Shown here one piece after another: positions 42,739 through 51,657 of a stretch of DNA of 64,000 nucleotides. A model generated the notes under the pieces. That model worked only from the letters and a program-made list of their open reading frames with translations. It ran no database searches and was not told the origin of the DNA. The first letter of the stretch is position 1, and each line of letters starts with the position of its first letter. The position numbers and the translations under genes were made by a program. The stretch covers positions 1 to 64,000 of the forward strand of contig NZ_ML660025.1 of assembly GCF_007004645.1 (NCBI RefSeq), read 5' to 3'. The DNA is from Aliiroseovarius halocynthiae (GTDB lineage: Bacteria; Pseudomonadota; Alphaproteobacteria; Rhodobacterales; Rhodobacteraceae).

Positions 42739-44994
42739 TCACCCGCATTTCGAATAGCCACAAGAACCGCACGTCATACAGCCCTCGACCATACGCATGT
42801 CGTATTGGCCGCAACTCGGGCAAGCTTTGCCGCGTGGCGCTTCGCCAAGGTTTACCACCTCAGCTTGCGGGTCCGACTTCAGGCCCATGCCTTCACCTTC
42901 AATGAAGCCGGTTACAATCATGTGGCGTTCGATCACTGATCCGATCGCCGCCAGAATAGAGGGTATGTACTTCCCGTCCATCCACGCCCCACCACGCGGG
43001 TCGAACACGGCTTTCAGCTCTTCCACGACAAAGCTAACATCGCCTCCACGGCGGAACACGGCCGAGATCATGCGCGTCAGGGCCACTGTCCAGGCAAAGT
43101 GCTCCATATTCTTCGAGTTGATAAACACTTCGAACGGGCGGCGGTTACCGTTGATGATCAAATCATTCACGGTGATATAGATCGCATGCTCGCTGTCAGG
43201 CCATTTAACCTTATAGGTATGCCCTTCCAAAGACTGCGGACGATCCAGCGGCTCCGAGATATAGACGACATCCGCGCCAGTGTCGGCTTCGGGCGTCTTT
43301 TCGCTGCTTTCGGAAACCGACAGAACCGATCCGGTCACATCGTTCGGGCGATAGGTGGTGCAGCCTTTACAGCCAGTTTCCCACGCTTCCATATACACGT
43401 CCTTGAAGTCGTCAAAGCTGATGTCTTCGGGGCAGTTGATGGTCTTCGAAATCGAGCTGTCGATCCATTTCTGCGCTGCGGCCTGCATCTTGACGTGATC
43501 CATCGGGGCCAACGTCTGAGCATTGACGAAATAGTCCGGCAGCTCTTTGTCGCCGAACTTATCGCGCCACAGCTGCACGGCGTAATCCACGACCTCTTCT
43601 TCGGTGCGGGTGCCATCGGGCTGAAGCACCTTACGGGTATAGGCATAGGCGAAGACCGGCTCGATCCCCGAGGATACGTTACCGGCATAAAGACTGATCG
43701 TGCCGGTCGGTGCGATCGAGGTCAGAAGCGCGTTGCGAATGCCATGCTCGCGGATCGCGTCCCGCACATCGTCATCCATATGCTGCAACGACCCCGAGGC
43801 CAGATACTTGTCCGCGTCAAACAGCGGGAACGGCCCTTTTTCCTTAGCAAGCTCGACTGACGCCAGATAGGACGCACGGGCGATTTGCTTCATCCACGCT
43901 TCGGTCTGGGCCGCGGCCTCGTCCGAGCCATAGCGCAGACCCAGCATCAACAATGCATCCGCCAGACCGGTCACACCAAGCCCGATACGGCGCTTGGCTT
44001 GCGCTTCTTGCGCCTGCGCTTCCAGCGGAAAACGGCTTTCGTCCACCACGTTGTCCATCATGCGGACAGCTGTGGTAACCAGTTCGGACAGTGCATCGCC
44101 ATCAAGTTCTGCATTGGCCTCGAACGGGTCCTTGACCAGTTTTGCAAGGTTGATCGACCCCAGCAGGCACGCGCCATAAGGCGGCAAAGGTTGCTCGCCA
44201 CAGGGATTGGTGGCAGCGATCGTCTCGCAATAGTTCAGGTTGTTCATTTGGTTGATGCGGTCGATGAAGATCACGCCCGGTTCGGCATAGCCATAGGTCG
44301 CATTCATGATCTTGTTCCAAAGATCACGGGCCTCGACCGTGTGATAGATCTTGCCGTCGAATTTCAGATCCCAGCTGCCATCTTCCTTTACGGCTTCCAT
44401 GAACGCGTCCGTGACCAGAACCGACATGTTGAACATGCGCAGACGGGCGGCGTCCGATTTGGCGGTGATGAAATCTTGAATATCCGGGTGATCACAACGC
44501 ATCGTGGCCATCATCGCGCCACGGCGCGACCCTGCCGACATTATGGTACGGCACATGGAATCCCACACATCCATAAACGACAAAGGCCCCGAAGCATCTG
44601 CCGCGACACCGGTCACATCCGCCCCTTTGGGACGAATGGTCGAGAAGTCATACCCGATCCCCCCGCCCTGCTGCATCGTCAGCGCTGCTTCTTTCAACAT
44701 ATCAAAAATGCCTGACATGCTGTCAGGGATCGTACCCATGACGAAGCAGTTGAAAAGCGTAACCGCCCGACCGGTTCCCGCACCTGCAGTGATTCGCCCC
44801 GCAGGCAAGAATTTGAAGTCTTCCAATGCGCCGTAGAACCGCTCTTCCTGCGTCGGCTCTGAGACGGACAGCGCACGGGCGACCCGCCTCCATGTGTCGT
44901 CAACCGTCTGATCGATTGGCGTTCCGTTAGCGGATTTAAGGCGATATTTCATATCCCAAATCTGTTCGGCGATAGGGGCGGCGAAACGGCTCAT
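42739..44994 (-). CDS. nrdJ: Adenosylcobalamin-dependent ribonucleotide reductase
   Basis: A 751-aa class II RNR that reduces ribonucleotides to deoxyribonucleotides using B12 instead of oxygen-dependent radicals. It has the 10-stranded barrel motifs with NPCGEQPLPPYGACLLGSIN, an LFNCFVMG segment, the SGIEPVFAYAYTRKV block and a Cys-rich tail (CPSCGQYDMRMVEGCMTCGSCGYSKCG as separate CxxC pairs) that passes electrons. I place the start at ATG 44994, giving MSRFAAPIAEQIWDMKYRLK behind aggatttaccgt. The frame stays open 61 codons further upstream, but that part does not look like the family. It is the first core gene right of the island. Confidence 0.93.
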   Translation of the reverse strand: MSRFAAPIAEQIWDMKYRLKSANGTPIDQTVDDTWRRVARALSVSEPTQEERFYGALEDFKFLPAGRITAGAGTGRAVTLFNCFVMGTIPDSMSGIFDMLKEAALTMQQGGGIGYDFSTIRPKGADVTGVAADASGPLSFMDVWDSMCRTIMSAGSRRGAMMATMRCDHPDIQDFITAKSDAARLRMFNMSVLVTDAFMEAVKEDGSWDLKFDGKIYHTVEARDLWNKIMNATYGYAEPGVIFIDRINQMNNLNYCETIAATNPCGEQPLPPYGACLLGSINLAKLVKDPFEANAELDGDALSELVTTAVRMMDNVVDESRFPLEAQAQEAQAKRRIGLGVTGLADALLMLGLRYGSDEAAAQTEAWMKQIARASYLASVELAKEKGPFPLFDADKYLASGSLQHMDDDVRDAIREHGIRNALLTSIAPTGTISLYAGNVSSGIEPVFAYAYTRKVLQPDGTRTEEEVVDYAVQLWRDKFGDKELPDYFVNAQTLAPMDHVKMQAAAQKWIDSSISKTINCPEDISFDDFKDVYMEAWETGCKGCTTYRPNDVTGSVLSVSESSEKTPEADTGADVVYISEPLDRPQSLEGHTYKVKWPDSEHAIYITVNDLIINGNRRPFEVFINSKNMEHFAWTVALTRMISAVFRRGGDVSFVVEELKAVFDPRGGAWMDGKYIPSILAAIGSVIERHMIVTGFIEGEGMGLKSDPQAEVVNLGEAPRGKACPSCGQYDMRMVEGCMTCGSCGYSKCG

Positions 44995-45159
44995 ACGGTA
45001 AATCCTGTCTGTCTTTGGGGGGCTTTGAGCATACGAAAACAGCCCGATTGGGTCAATGCCGTGCTTAAGATCTTCGAACGTTGTAAACCGCGATAGTGTC
45101 ATTTGCGAATCCTGAATGCCAGGCGTAAGATTAGCACTCTGACACTCAAGATCTGGACG

Positions 45160-45600
45160 GTGAGATTGGGAAACCACGTAAATCTGGTAAAGCTATGCGT
45201 CGGAGCCGAGAAGGTCGAGGACCTTACTGCCTGGCAGAATATGCGGCGCGGACTAACCGGACTGCCCAATCCGCGCCACGTCACCCGCATGTGGCCCAAA
45301 CGCGAAGCCGAGTTGTTGGATGGCGGCTCGCTGTATTGGGTATTCAAAGGGCTGATCCTTGCACGGCAGCGCATTCTACATCTGGACGAAGTGATTGGTC
45401 AGGATGGTATTCGTCGTTGCGCGCTTGTCCTTGATCCGCAGGTGGTTCGCACCGAAAGCCAGCCACGCCGGGCCTTTCAGGGGTGGCGTTACCTCTCCCC
45501 CGAAGACGCGCCGCGGGACTTGAAAGAAGGCACCGACCCCAACCAAGACCCGCTTCCAGCCAAGCTCGCCTCGGCCCTGGCTGACATCGGCATCCGCTGA
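45160..45600 (+). CDS. DUF1489 family protein
   Basis: A 146-aa protein of the alphaproteobacterial DUF1489 family, divergent from nrdJ. Conserved segments are NLVKLCVGAEKVEDLTAWQ, RHVTRMWPKREAELLDGGSLYWVFKGLI and RCALVLDPQVVRTE. The function is unknown. No strong ribosome site is visible; I chose GTG 45160, six codons before the conserved NLVKL, and TTG 45166 or the upstream frame start at 45103 are alternatives. The stop codon lies inside a 12-bp tandem repeat. Confidence 0.8.
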   Translation: MRLGNHVNLVKLCVGAEKVEDLTAWQNMRRGLTGLPNPRHVTRMWPKREAELLDGGSLYWVFKGLILARQRILHLDEVIGQDGIRRCALVLDPQVVRTESQPRRAFQGWRYLSPEDAPRDLKEGTDPNQDPLPAKLASALADIGIR

Positions 45601-45624
45601 GGCATCCGCTGAGGCATCCGCTGG
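45589..45624. repeat. Three tandem copies of a 12-bp unit over the DUF1489 stop
   Basis: The unit GGCATCCGCTGA occurs at 45589-45600, 45601-45612 and, with a final G in place of A, at 45613-45624. The first copy contains the stop codon, so gain or loss of copies would not alter the protein. It probably arose by recent slippage. Confidence 0.85.
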
Positions 45625-45749
45625 ACTGTCACAAAAGTTTTGTGTTCACACCGCACAATACACCCGTGCCCGATTCCAAACGCCGGATGCCCGCCCGGCA
45701 AATTCTTGGGCACCTTGCGTGCCCGTCTGGTCCTGTCGCACGCATTTTA

Positions 45750-45785
45750 CGCTCTGACGGCATCCCCCTGCCGTCAGAGCGTTTT
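45750..45785 (+). terminator. Terminator between DUF1489 and ilvE
   Basis: A 13-bp stem, CGCTCTGACGGCA (45750-45762) with TGCCGTCAGAGCG (45769-45781), followed by TTTTCGCCTTTGTT. It ends the DUF1489 transcript and separates it from ilvE. Confidence 0.8.
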
Positions 45786-45852
45786 CGCCTTTGTTGCTCT
45801 TGGAACGATCTGAATTCACTGATAGCCTTCGCGAAAATCGCAGGAGGTCATG

Positions 45853-46719
45853 ATGGCGATCGGCACCAATATCCGCACATATTTCAATGGAACATGGCAC
45901 AACGAAGATCTGGCTGTGATGAAGGCCGCGGACCATGGATCGTGGCTGGGGACAAACGTGTTCGATGGCGCGCGGTTCTTTGAAGGCGTCCACCCGGATC
46001 TTGAAGCGCATTGCGCCCGTACCAATCGGTCCGCCGAAGCGCTGATGATCACCCCCACCGTGACCACGGCACAAATGATCGAGATCGTCCAAGAAGGTCT
46101 GGCACTGTTTCCGCATGACGCAGCCGTTTATATTCGCCCGATGTATTGGGCTTTGGACGGCGGTCACATGGGGGTTGCGCCAAAAGAAAACAGCACGGGC
46201 TTTGCCATCTCGCTTGAACAAATTCCGATGGCTCCGGCACAGGTATCATCCCGCCTGACCGCAACCCGCTTTCGCCGCCCTACGCTGGACAGTGCCATCG
46301 TGAACGCGAAGGCAGGGTGCCTCTATCCAAACAACGCCCGGATGCTGCTGGAAGCCCGCGCGAAAGGGTTTGACAATGCGTTGTCTTTGGACGCGCTTGG
46401 CAATGTGGCCGAGACCGCAACCGCGAATGTCTTCATGGTTAAGGACGGCGAGATTTTCACCCCAATCGCCAATGGCTGTTTTCTGGCTGGAATCACCCGT
46501 GCACGCCACATCAAAAACCTGCGTGCGGATGGATATACTGTGCATGAAACCGTTTTAGGCTATGATGATTTCCACAATGCGGACGAGGTGTTCACCTCGG
46601 GCAACATGTCCAAAGTCACCCCGGTCAGCGCCTTTGACGACACGAACTATAACATAGGCCCCGTGACCCAACGTGTCCGCGAACTCTATTGGGATTGGGC
46701 CCTGTCCAGCGACGCTTAA
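45853..46719 (+). CDS. ilvE: Branched-chain amino acid aminotransferase
   Basis: A 288-aa fold-type IV, PLP-dependent transaminase that makes Val, Leu and Ile from their keto acids. The cofactor lysine is Lys153 (VNAKAGCLYPNN); the usual FDGARFFEG, VYIRPMYW, NVAETATANVFMV and FLAGITRARHI blocks are present. Two ATGs are adjacent (45850 and 45853). The second is better spaced, 5 nt from aggagg. A D-amino-acid-type specificity cannot be excluded from sequence alone, but the length and motifs fit IlvE. Confidence 0.9.
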   Translation: MAIGTNIRTYFNGTWHNEDLAVMKAADHGSWLGTNVFDGARFFEGVHPDLEAHCARTNRSAEALMITPTVTTAQMIEIVQEGLALFPHDAAVYIRPMYWALDGGHMGVAPKENSTGFAISLEQIPMAPAQVSSRLTATRFRRPTLDSAIVNAKAGCLYPNNARMLLEARAKGFDNALSLDALGNVAETATANVFMVKDGEIFTPIANGCFLAGITRARHIKNLRADGYTVHETVLGYDDFHNADEVFTSGNMSKVTPVSAFDDTNYNIGPVTQRVRELYWDWALSSDA

Positions 46720-46792
46720 CGCGGCGGGACGTGAAAAACGATAGACACTCCCCGGTCGCTCGGGCACAGTGACCCCGTTTCGGAGGACATCT

Positions 46793-47248
46793 ATGCGCAA
46801 GTTTCTCGTTATTCTGGATGACAGCCGCGAATGCCTGAACGCGATGCGGTTCGCAGCCATGCGTGCGGCCCATACGGGTGGGGGCGTCACAGTTCTGTCG
46901 ATCATCCCACCAGATGAATTCAATCACTGGATCGGTGTGGGCGAGCTGATGCGCGAGGAAGAGCGTGAACGCATTACCGTCCATTACGAAGTCTTTGCCA
47001 AATGGATGCGTGACCGACAGGATGTTGAACCCGAATTGGTCATCCGTGAAGGTGAAGCCGTACCGGAAATTTTGGCGCATGTACGCGAAAATCCCGATGT
47101 GGGCGTGCTGGTTCTGGGGGCCGGCGAAGGCAAAAAAGGGCCCGGCCCCTTGGTGACCCAGATGACCCGCGCCGCCGCCGATTTGCCAATCCCGATCACC
47201 ATTGTGCCCGGCACGATGACCAAAGAACGTCTTGAAGCGATCACCTGA
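46793..47248 (+). CDS. Universal stress protein family
   Basis: A 151-aa UspA-domain protein. It starts MRKFLVILDDSRECLNAMRF at ATG 46793, behind ggaggacatct; the frame is open 8 codons earlier. The C-terminal nucleotide-binding signature VLVLGAGEGKKGPGPLVTQM is a variant of G-x2-G-x9-G(S/T), so ATP binding is possible. The role is presumably a stress response. It stands alone between ilvE and nfuA, with short gaps. Confidence 0.88.
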   Translation: MRKFLVILDDSRECLNAMRFAAMRAAHTGGGVTVLSIIPPDEFNHWIGVGELMREEERERITVHYEVFAKWMRDRQDVEPELVIREGEAVPEILAHVRENPDVGVLVLGAGEGKKGPGPLVTQMTRAAADLPIPITIVPGTMTKERLEAIT

Positions 47249-47263
47249 CGCAACCCGATCTGC

Positions 47264-47292
47264 TTGACAGGGCGCGGGCCGAGGCCCATATC
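47264..47292 (+). promoter_or_regulatory. Possible sigma-70 promoter of nfuA
   Basis: TTGACA at 47264-47269, a 17-nt spacer and CATATC at 47287-47292. The -35 is perfect and the -10 is weak. The position, about 25 nt before the nfuA start at 47318, leaves a short leader. No other promoter candidate is seen in this gap. Confidence 0.45.
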
Positions 47293-47317
47293 AAACCTGA
47301 CAAATAAGGTGTTCCCC

Positions 47318-47878
47318 ATGTTCATTCAGACCGAATCCACTCCGAACCCCGCAACGCTGAAGTTCCTGCCCGGACAGGATGTTCTTGGCGCCGGAACCGC
47401 TGACTTCCCAACAGCTGACGCAGCCGAGGCATCGCCTTTGGCGTCGCGTATCTTCAAGGTCAGCGGCGTAACCGGCGTGTTCTTCGGCGCAGACTTCGTG
47501 ACGGTAACCAAGGATGATGCGGTCGAATGGGACCACGTGAAACCCGCCATTCTTGGCGCGATCATGGAGCATTTCCAGTCAGGCCAGCAGGTTATGGCGG
47601 GCGAAGCCGCGGCGTCAGGGCATGCAGAACATACAGGCGAAGACGGCGAGATCGTTGAGCAAATCAAAGAGCTCCTGGACACACGTGTGCGCCCAGCCGT
47701 GGCACAGGATGGTGGCGACATCACCTTCCACGGATTTGACCGCGGCATCGTCTATCTGCACATGCAAGGCGCCTGCGCGGGCTGCCCGTCCTCGACCCTG
47801 ACATTGAAGATGGGGATCGAGAACCTGTTGAAACACTATATCCCCGAAGTGATCGAGGTACGCCCTGTTGCAGCCTGA
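47318..47878 (+). CDS. nfuA: NfuA/NifU-type Fe-S cluster carrier
   Basis: A 186-aa protein with an N-terminal Nfu domain (MFIQTESTPNPATLKFLPGQ) and a C-terminal NifU-like domain whose CxxC motif (Cys153, Cys156 in GACAGCPSST) binds an iron-sulfur cluster for delivery to apoproteins. The length and layout match alphaproteobacterial and mitochondrial NFU proteins. The start is ATG 47318; the frame is open 18 codons upstream. tsaB starts inside its last codons (11-nt overlap). Confidence 0.93.
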   Translation: MFIQTESTPNPATLKFLPGQDVLGAGTADFPTADAAEASPLASRIFKVSGVTGVFFGADFVTVTKDDAVEWDHVKPAILGAIMEHFQSGQQVMAGEAAASGHAEHTGEDGEIVEQIKELLDTRVRPAVAQDGGDITFHGFDRGIVYLHMQGACAGCPSSTLTLKMGIENLLKHYIPEVIEVRPVAA

Positions 47879-48476
47879 TCCAGTGATCTTGGCATTTGAC
47901 ACATCGGCCGCGCATTGCGCGGCCGCTTTGCTGTGCGGGGATCAGATTGTCGCCGAGCGACATGAACACATGGCAAAGGGGCAAGCCGAACGGTTGTTTC
48001 CGTTGCTGGAAGAGGTCCAGGCAGAGGCCAACATGGCTTGGGCTGACCTTGCAGCACTTGGCGTCGGAATTGGTCCCGGGAATTTTACCGGCATCCGCAT
48101 CGCGGTTTCGGCGGCGCGCGGGCTGGCGCTGTCACTGGGCATCCCAGCGATTGGTGTGTCATCTCTTGAAGCGCAGGTTGTTGACGCGCCCCGCCCGGTT
48201 TGGTCCTTGATCGACGCGCGGCGCGACCACCTCTATGCGCAAAGTTTCAGCGCGGAAGGCAATGGCGCACCCGATTTAATCTCGGCTGACGAGATCGACG
48301 CCTTGTCCGGTGCGCGTATTGGCCCGAACTTGGACCACAGCCCTGCCCCCGCCATTGCAAGGATCGCGGCCGAACGCATGCAGTCAGGCGATACGCTTGA
48401 TCGCCCAGCACCGCTGTATATCCGCACAGCAGACGCTGCCCCGCCGCGCGATCCGGCACCGGTTATCCTGCCCTAA
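47868..48476 (+). CDS. tsaB: tRNA threonylcarbamoyladenosine protein TsaB
   Basis: A 202-aa ASKHA-fold protein that pairs with TsaD in making t6A at position 37 of ANN-decoding tRNAs. The N-terminus ILAFDTSAAHCAAALL, GIGPGNFTGIRIAVSAARGLA and the later VWSLIDARRDHLYAQSF are typical. The start is TTG 47868, 9 nt after a gagg, overlapping nfuA; GTG 47883 is an alternative. rimI follows 7 nt downstream. Confidence 0.9.
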   Translation: MQPDPVILAFDTSAAHCAAALLCGDQIVAERHEHMAKGQAERLFPLLEEVQAEANMAWADLAALGVGIGPGNFTGIRIAVSAARGLALSLGIPAIGVSSLEAQVVDAPRPVWSLIDARRDHLYAQSFSAEGNGAPDLISADEIDALSGARIGPNLDHSPAPAIARIAAERMQSGDTLDRPAPLYIRTADAAPPRDPAPVILP

Positions 48477-48483
48477 AACGACA

Positions 48484-48906
48484 ATGACGCACCCTGACCC
48501 TCAGACCCTTTCCGATATCCACATGGCCGCGTTCAGCACCGCGCGTGGATGGAGCGCCAAGGAAATTGCAGGGCTCTTAACCTCGCCACATGTTTTCACC
48601 GCCACCATTCCGGATGGCTTCGTTATGGGGCGTGTCATCGTGGACGAGGCCGAGTTGCTGACCATTGCCGTTTCACCTGCCGCACAAGGACAGGGATTCG
48701 GAGCAACCCTTTTGGCCGATTTCGAACGCATCGCATTCCAGCGCGGGGCCACGCGGGCGCTCCTTGAAGTCGCAACTGACAATTTCTCGGCCCTTGCGCT
48801 GTATCGTCGCGCGGGCTGGATCGCGTGCGGGTCCCGGCATGCGTATTATACCCGTCCAGATGGTACGACCTGCGATGCAGTCTTGATGGAAAGGCACCTT
48901 ACCTAA
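48484..48906 (+). CDS. rimI: Ribosomal-protein-alanine N-acetyltransferase RimI-like
   Basis: A 140-aa GNAT acetyltransferase. The acetyl-CoA loop is in VSPAAQGQGFGATLLADFER (Q-x2-G-x-G/A pattern) and the C-terminal LYRRAGWIACGSRHAYY fits RimI, which acetylates the N-terminal Ala of ribosomal protein S18. The start ATG 48484 is 7 nt after tsaB, the common tsaB-rimI order. The frame remains open in tsaB but is a shadow there. Confidence 0.85.
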   Translation: MTHPDPQTLSDIHMAAFSTARGWSAKEIAGLLTSPHVFTATIPDGFVMGRVIVDEAELLTIAVSPAAQGQGFGATLLADFERIAFQRGATRALLEVATDNFSALALYRRAGWIACGSRHAYYTRPDGTTCDAVLMERHLT

Positions 48907-49085
48907 GGTGAACCACCTGATTTCCCCTAGGTTTCGCGGCATTGCGGCGAACAATTTTCAGCATCCCCTCTTGCTCTCGGATGAAAATACCGGATGATCC
49001 TGTGCAGCGATCTGCTCGCAGACTATTGGGGAATCGGCGGACATTCGGTCTGTGCAGCCCCACAACAACAACCGGGAGATACACA

Positions 49086-50081
49086 ATGACCCTGATGAAA
49101 AGCTTTCTGGGCGCCGCCGCGTCGCTGGCCCTGACTGCAGGTGCCGCACTGGCCGAACCCGCAATCATTTTTGACTTGGGCGGTAAATTTGACAAATCCT
49201 TCAACGAAGCTGGCTTCAATGGCGCCGAAAAATGGGCCAAGGAAACCGGTGGTTCGTATCTTGAGGTCGAACTGCAGTCGGAAGCACAGCGTGAACAAGC
49301 CCTGCGCCGTTTTGCTGAAACCGGCGCCAACCCCGTGATCACCATGGGCTTCGCCATGTCGACCCCGATCTCGGAAGTGGCTCCCGATTACCCGGACACA
49401 ACCTTCGTCACCATCGACGGCTGGTCGGATGCACCGAACGTTCTGAACGTTGCATTCTCGGAGCATGAAGGTTCGTATCTGGTCGGCATGATGGCTGCGA
49501 CCGCCTCGAAATCGGGGACTGTTGGCTTCATTGGCGGCATGGACATCCCGCTGATCCGTAAATTCGCCTGTGGTTACGCAGAAGGCGTGAAGGCCGTAAA
49601 CCCAGATGCAACCGTGATTGCCAACATGACCGGCACCACGCCTGCAGCTTGGAATGACCCGGTAAAAGGTGGCGAGCTGACCAAAGCACAAATCAGCCAA
49701 GGCGCTGACATCGTATATGCTGCTGCTGGCGGCACCGGTCTGGGCGTTCTGCAAACTGCGGCTGATGAAGGTATCCTGTCGATCGGCGTGGACTCGAACC
49801 AGAACCACCTCCAGTCGGGCAAAGTCCTGACCTCGATGCTGAAACGCGTGGACGTGGCTGTCTATGAAGCCATGAAAATGGGCGCAGACATCAAGCCTGG
49901 CGTACAGGTCATGAACCTGGCTGCCGAAGGTGTTGGCTATGCGCTGGACGAACACAACGCGGCTTTGGTTTCGGATGAAATGAAAGCAACTGTGGACGCA
50001 GCTGCTGCCAAGATCATCTCGGGCGAACTGGTCGTACACGACTATATGTCCGACGATAGCTGCCCGGTTCTGGACTTCTGA
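49086..50081 (+). CDS. BMP-family ABC transporter substrate-binding protein
   Basis: A 331-aa periplasmic binding protein, PnrA/BMP family, with a clear signal peptide (MTLMKSFLGAAASLALTAGA, cleavage after ALA near residue 23). The mature start has FDLGGKFDKSFNEAGFNGAE, a hallmark of purine nucleoside binders, and the ligand region includes GVDSNQNHL. The following ABC genes and the nucleoside phosphorylase support nucleoside import. The start ATG 49086 follows gggagatacaca. Confidence 0.92.
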   Translation: MTLMKSFLGAAASLALTAGAALAEPAIIFDLGGKFDKSFNEAGFNGAEKWAKETGGSYLEVELQSEAQREQALRRFAETGANPVITMGFAMSTPISEVAPDYPDTTFVTIDGWSDAPNVLNVAFSEHEGSYLVGMMAATASKSGTVGFIGGMDIPLIRKFACGYAEGVKAVNPDATVIANMTGTTPAAWNDPVKGGELTKAQISQGADIVYAAAGGTGLGVLQTAADEGILSIGVDSNQNHLQSGKVLTSMLKRVDVAVYEAMKMGADIKPGVQVMNLAAEGVGYALDEHNAALVSDEMKATVDAAAAKIISGELVVHDYMSDDSCPVLDF

Positions 50082-50088
50082 TCCGACC

Positions 50089-51657
50089 ATGGTAGGTGCA
50101 AAAACCGAGGGGCAACAGGCGACTGTTGCCCCCGCAATCGAGCTTCGCGGCATCTCGAAGGCTTTTGGCCCGGTGCAGGCGAACAAGGACATCTCGATTT
50201 CCGTACAGCCGGGGACGATCCACGGGATCATCGGCGAAAACGGTGCGGGAAAATCCACGCTGATGTCCATTCTGTATGGGTTCTATAAAGCGGATGAGGG
50301 CCAGATCTTCATTCACGGAAAGGAAACCCAAATCCCGGACAGTCAGGCCGCCATTCGCGCTGGCATCGGGATGGTGTTCCAGCACTTCAAACTGGTCGAA
50401 AACTTCTCGGTGCTTGAGAATGTAATCCTTGGAGTCGAAGACGGCGCGATGCTGCGTCCGTCGCTGGCCAAGGCGCGAAAATCTCTGAAAGCACTGGCGG
50501 ATGAGTACGAACTCCACGTTGATCCCGAGGCCCTGATTGAAAATCTGGGTGTGGGCAGTCAACAACGTGTCGAGATCCTCAAGGCGCTGTATCGCGAAGC
50601 CGATATTCTGATTTTGGACGAACCGACCGGTGTGCTGACACCGGCCGAAGCCGATCACCTGTTCCGCATTCTGAACGGGCTGCGCGATCAGGGAAAAACC
50701 ATCATCCTGATCACGCACAAGCTGCGCGAGATCATGGAGATCACAAACACGGTGTCCGTGATGCGTCGCGGCGAAATGACCGCGACCGTCAAAACCAAAG
50801 ACACCAATCCAGAAGAACTGGCCGAGCTGATGGTCGGGCGAAAAGTGCTGCTTCGCGTCGACAAAGTGCCCGCCCAACCGGGCGAAAAGGTGCTGGATAT
50901 CAAAGACCTGCATATGGTCGATGACCATGGAGTCGAGCGCCTGAAAGGCATCAATCTGAATGTTCGCGCGGGCGAAATCCTGGGGATTGCAGGCGTGTCC
51001 GGCAATGGCCAGTCCGAGCTGATGGAAGTTCTGGGCGGCTATGCCTCTGCGACCGGTGAAATCCGCGTGAATGGCGACCCGATTGACCTGACCGGCAAGT
51101 ATTCGGATGGACGCTCGCGCCGTGAACGTGGGATCGCCCACGTGCCCGAAGATCGGCAGGAACACGGGTTGATCATGAATTTCCCGGCTTGGCAGAACGT
51201 GGCCTTCGGCTATCACCATTCAGAAGAGTATCAGAAGAATGCCCTTTTGATGGACAACAAGAAGATGGTCGAAATCGCGCAGGACAAGATGGACCGTTTC
51301 GACGTCCGCCCGCCCCTGCCGGGCCTTGCCGCCAAGAACTTCTCGGGCGGGAACCAGCAAAAAATTGTTGTCGCACGTGAAATCGAACGCAATCCCGATC
51401 TGCTTTTGGTCGGCCAGCCAACACGCGGCGTCGACATCGGCGCGATCGAGTTTATTCACAAACAGATCATCGGATTGCGTGATCAAGGCAAGGCCGTGCT
51501 TCTGGTCTCGGTCGAGCTGGAAGAGATCCTGTCGCTTTCCGACCGGATTGCTGTGATGTTTGACGGACATATCATGGGCGAACACCTGCCCGACCAGACC
51601 GATGAACGAGAGCTTGGCCTTCTGATGGCCGGTGTCACCGGCGAAGGAGACCGCTAA
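50089..51657 (+). CDS. Nucleoside ABC transporter, double ATP-binding protein
   Basis: A 522-aa protein with two ABC ATPase domains. The first has Walker A GENGAGKST near 60-68, signature LGVGSQQRVEILKALYR and Walker B ILILDEPTGVLTP. The second has a degenerate Walker A (GVSGNGQSELME), signature FSGGNQQKIVVAREIE and LLLVGQPTRGVD in place of a full Walker B. This is typical of YufO/NupA-type sugar- or nucleoside-import ATPases. It starts 7 nt after the binding-protein gene; the next gene begins at its stop (TAATG). Confidence 0.93.
   Translation: MVGAKTEGQQATVAPAIELRGISKAFGPVQANKDISISVQPGTIHGIIGENGAGKSTLMSILYGFYKADEGQIFIHGKETQIPDSQAAIRAGIGMVFQHFKLVENFSVLENVILGVEDGAMLRPSLAKARKSLKALADEYELHVDPEALIENLGVGSQQRVEILKALYREADILILDEPTGVLTPAEADHLFRILNGLRDQGKTIILITHKLREIMEITNTVSVMRRGEMTATVKTKDTNPEELAELMVGRKVLLRVDKVPAQPGEKVLDIKDLHMVDDHGVERLKGINLNVRAGEILGIAGVSGNGQSELMEVLGGYASATGEIRVNGDPIDLTGKYSDGRSRRERGIAHVPEDRQEHGLIMNFPAWQNVAFGYHHSEEYQKNALLMDNKKMVEIAQDKMDRFDVRPPLPGLAAKNFSGGNQQKIVVAREIERNPDLLLVGQPTRGVDIGAIEFIHKQIIGLRDQGKAVLLVSVELEEILSLSDRIAVMFDGHIMGEHLPDQTDERELGLLMAGVTGEGDR

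Noticed and set aside
44995-45177. A 61-codon in-frame extension upstream of nrdJ
   Set aside because: The family-like start MSRFAAPIAEQIWDMK with a ribosome site is at 44994, and the extension does not resemble class II reductases.
49023-50270. A 415-aa minus-strand frame
   Set aside because: Shadow of the BMP binding-protein gene and the start of the ATPase gene, both of which have clear motifs.
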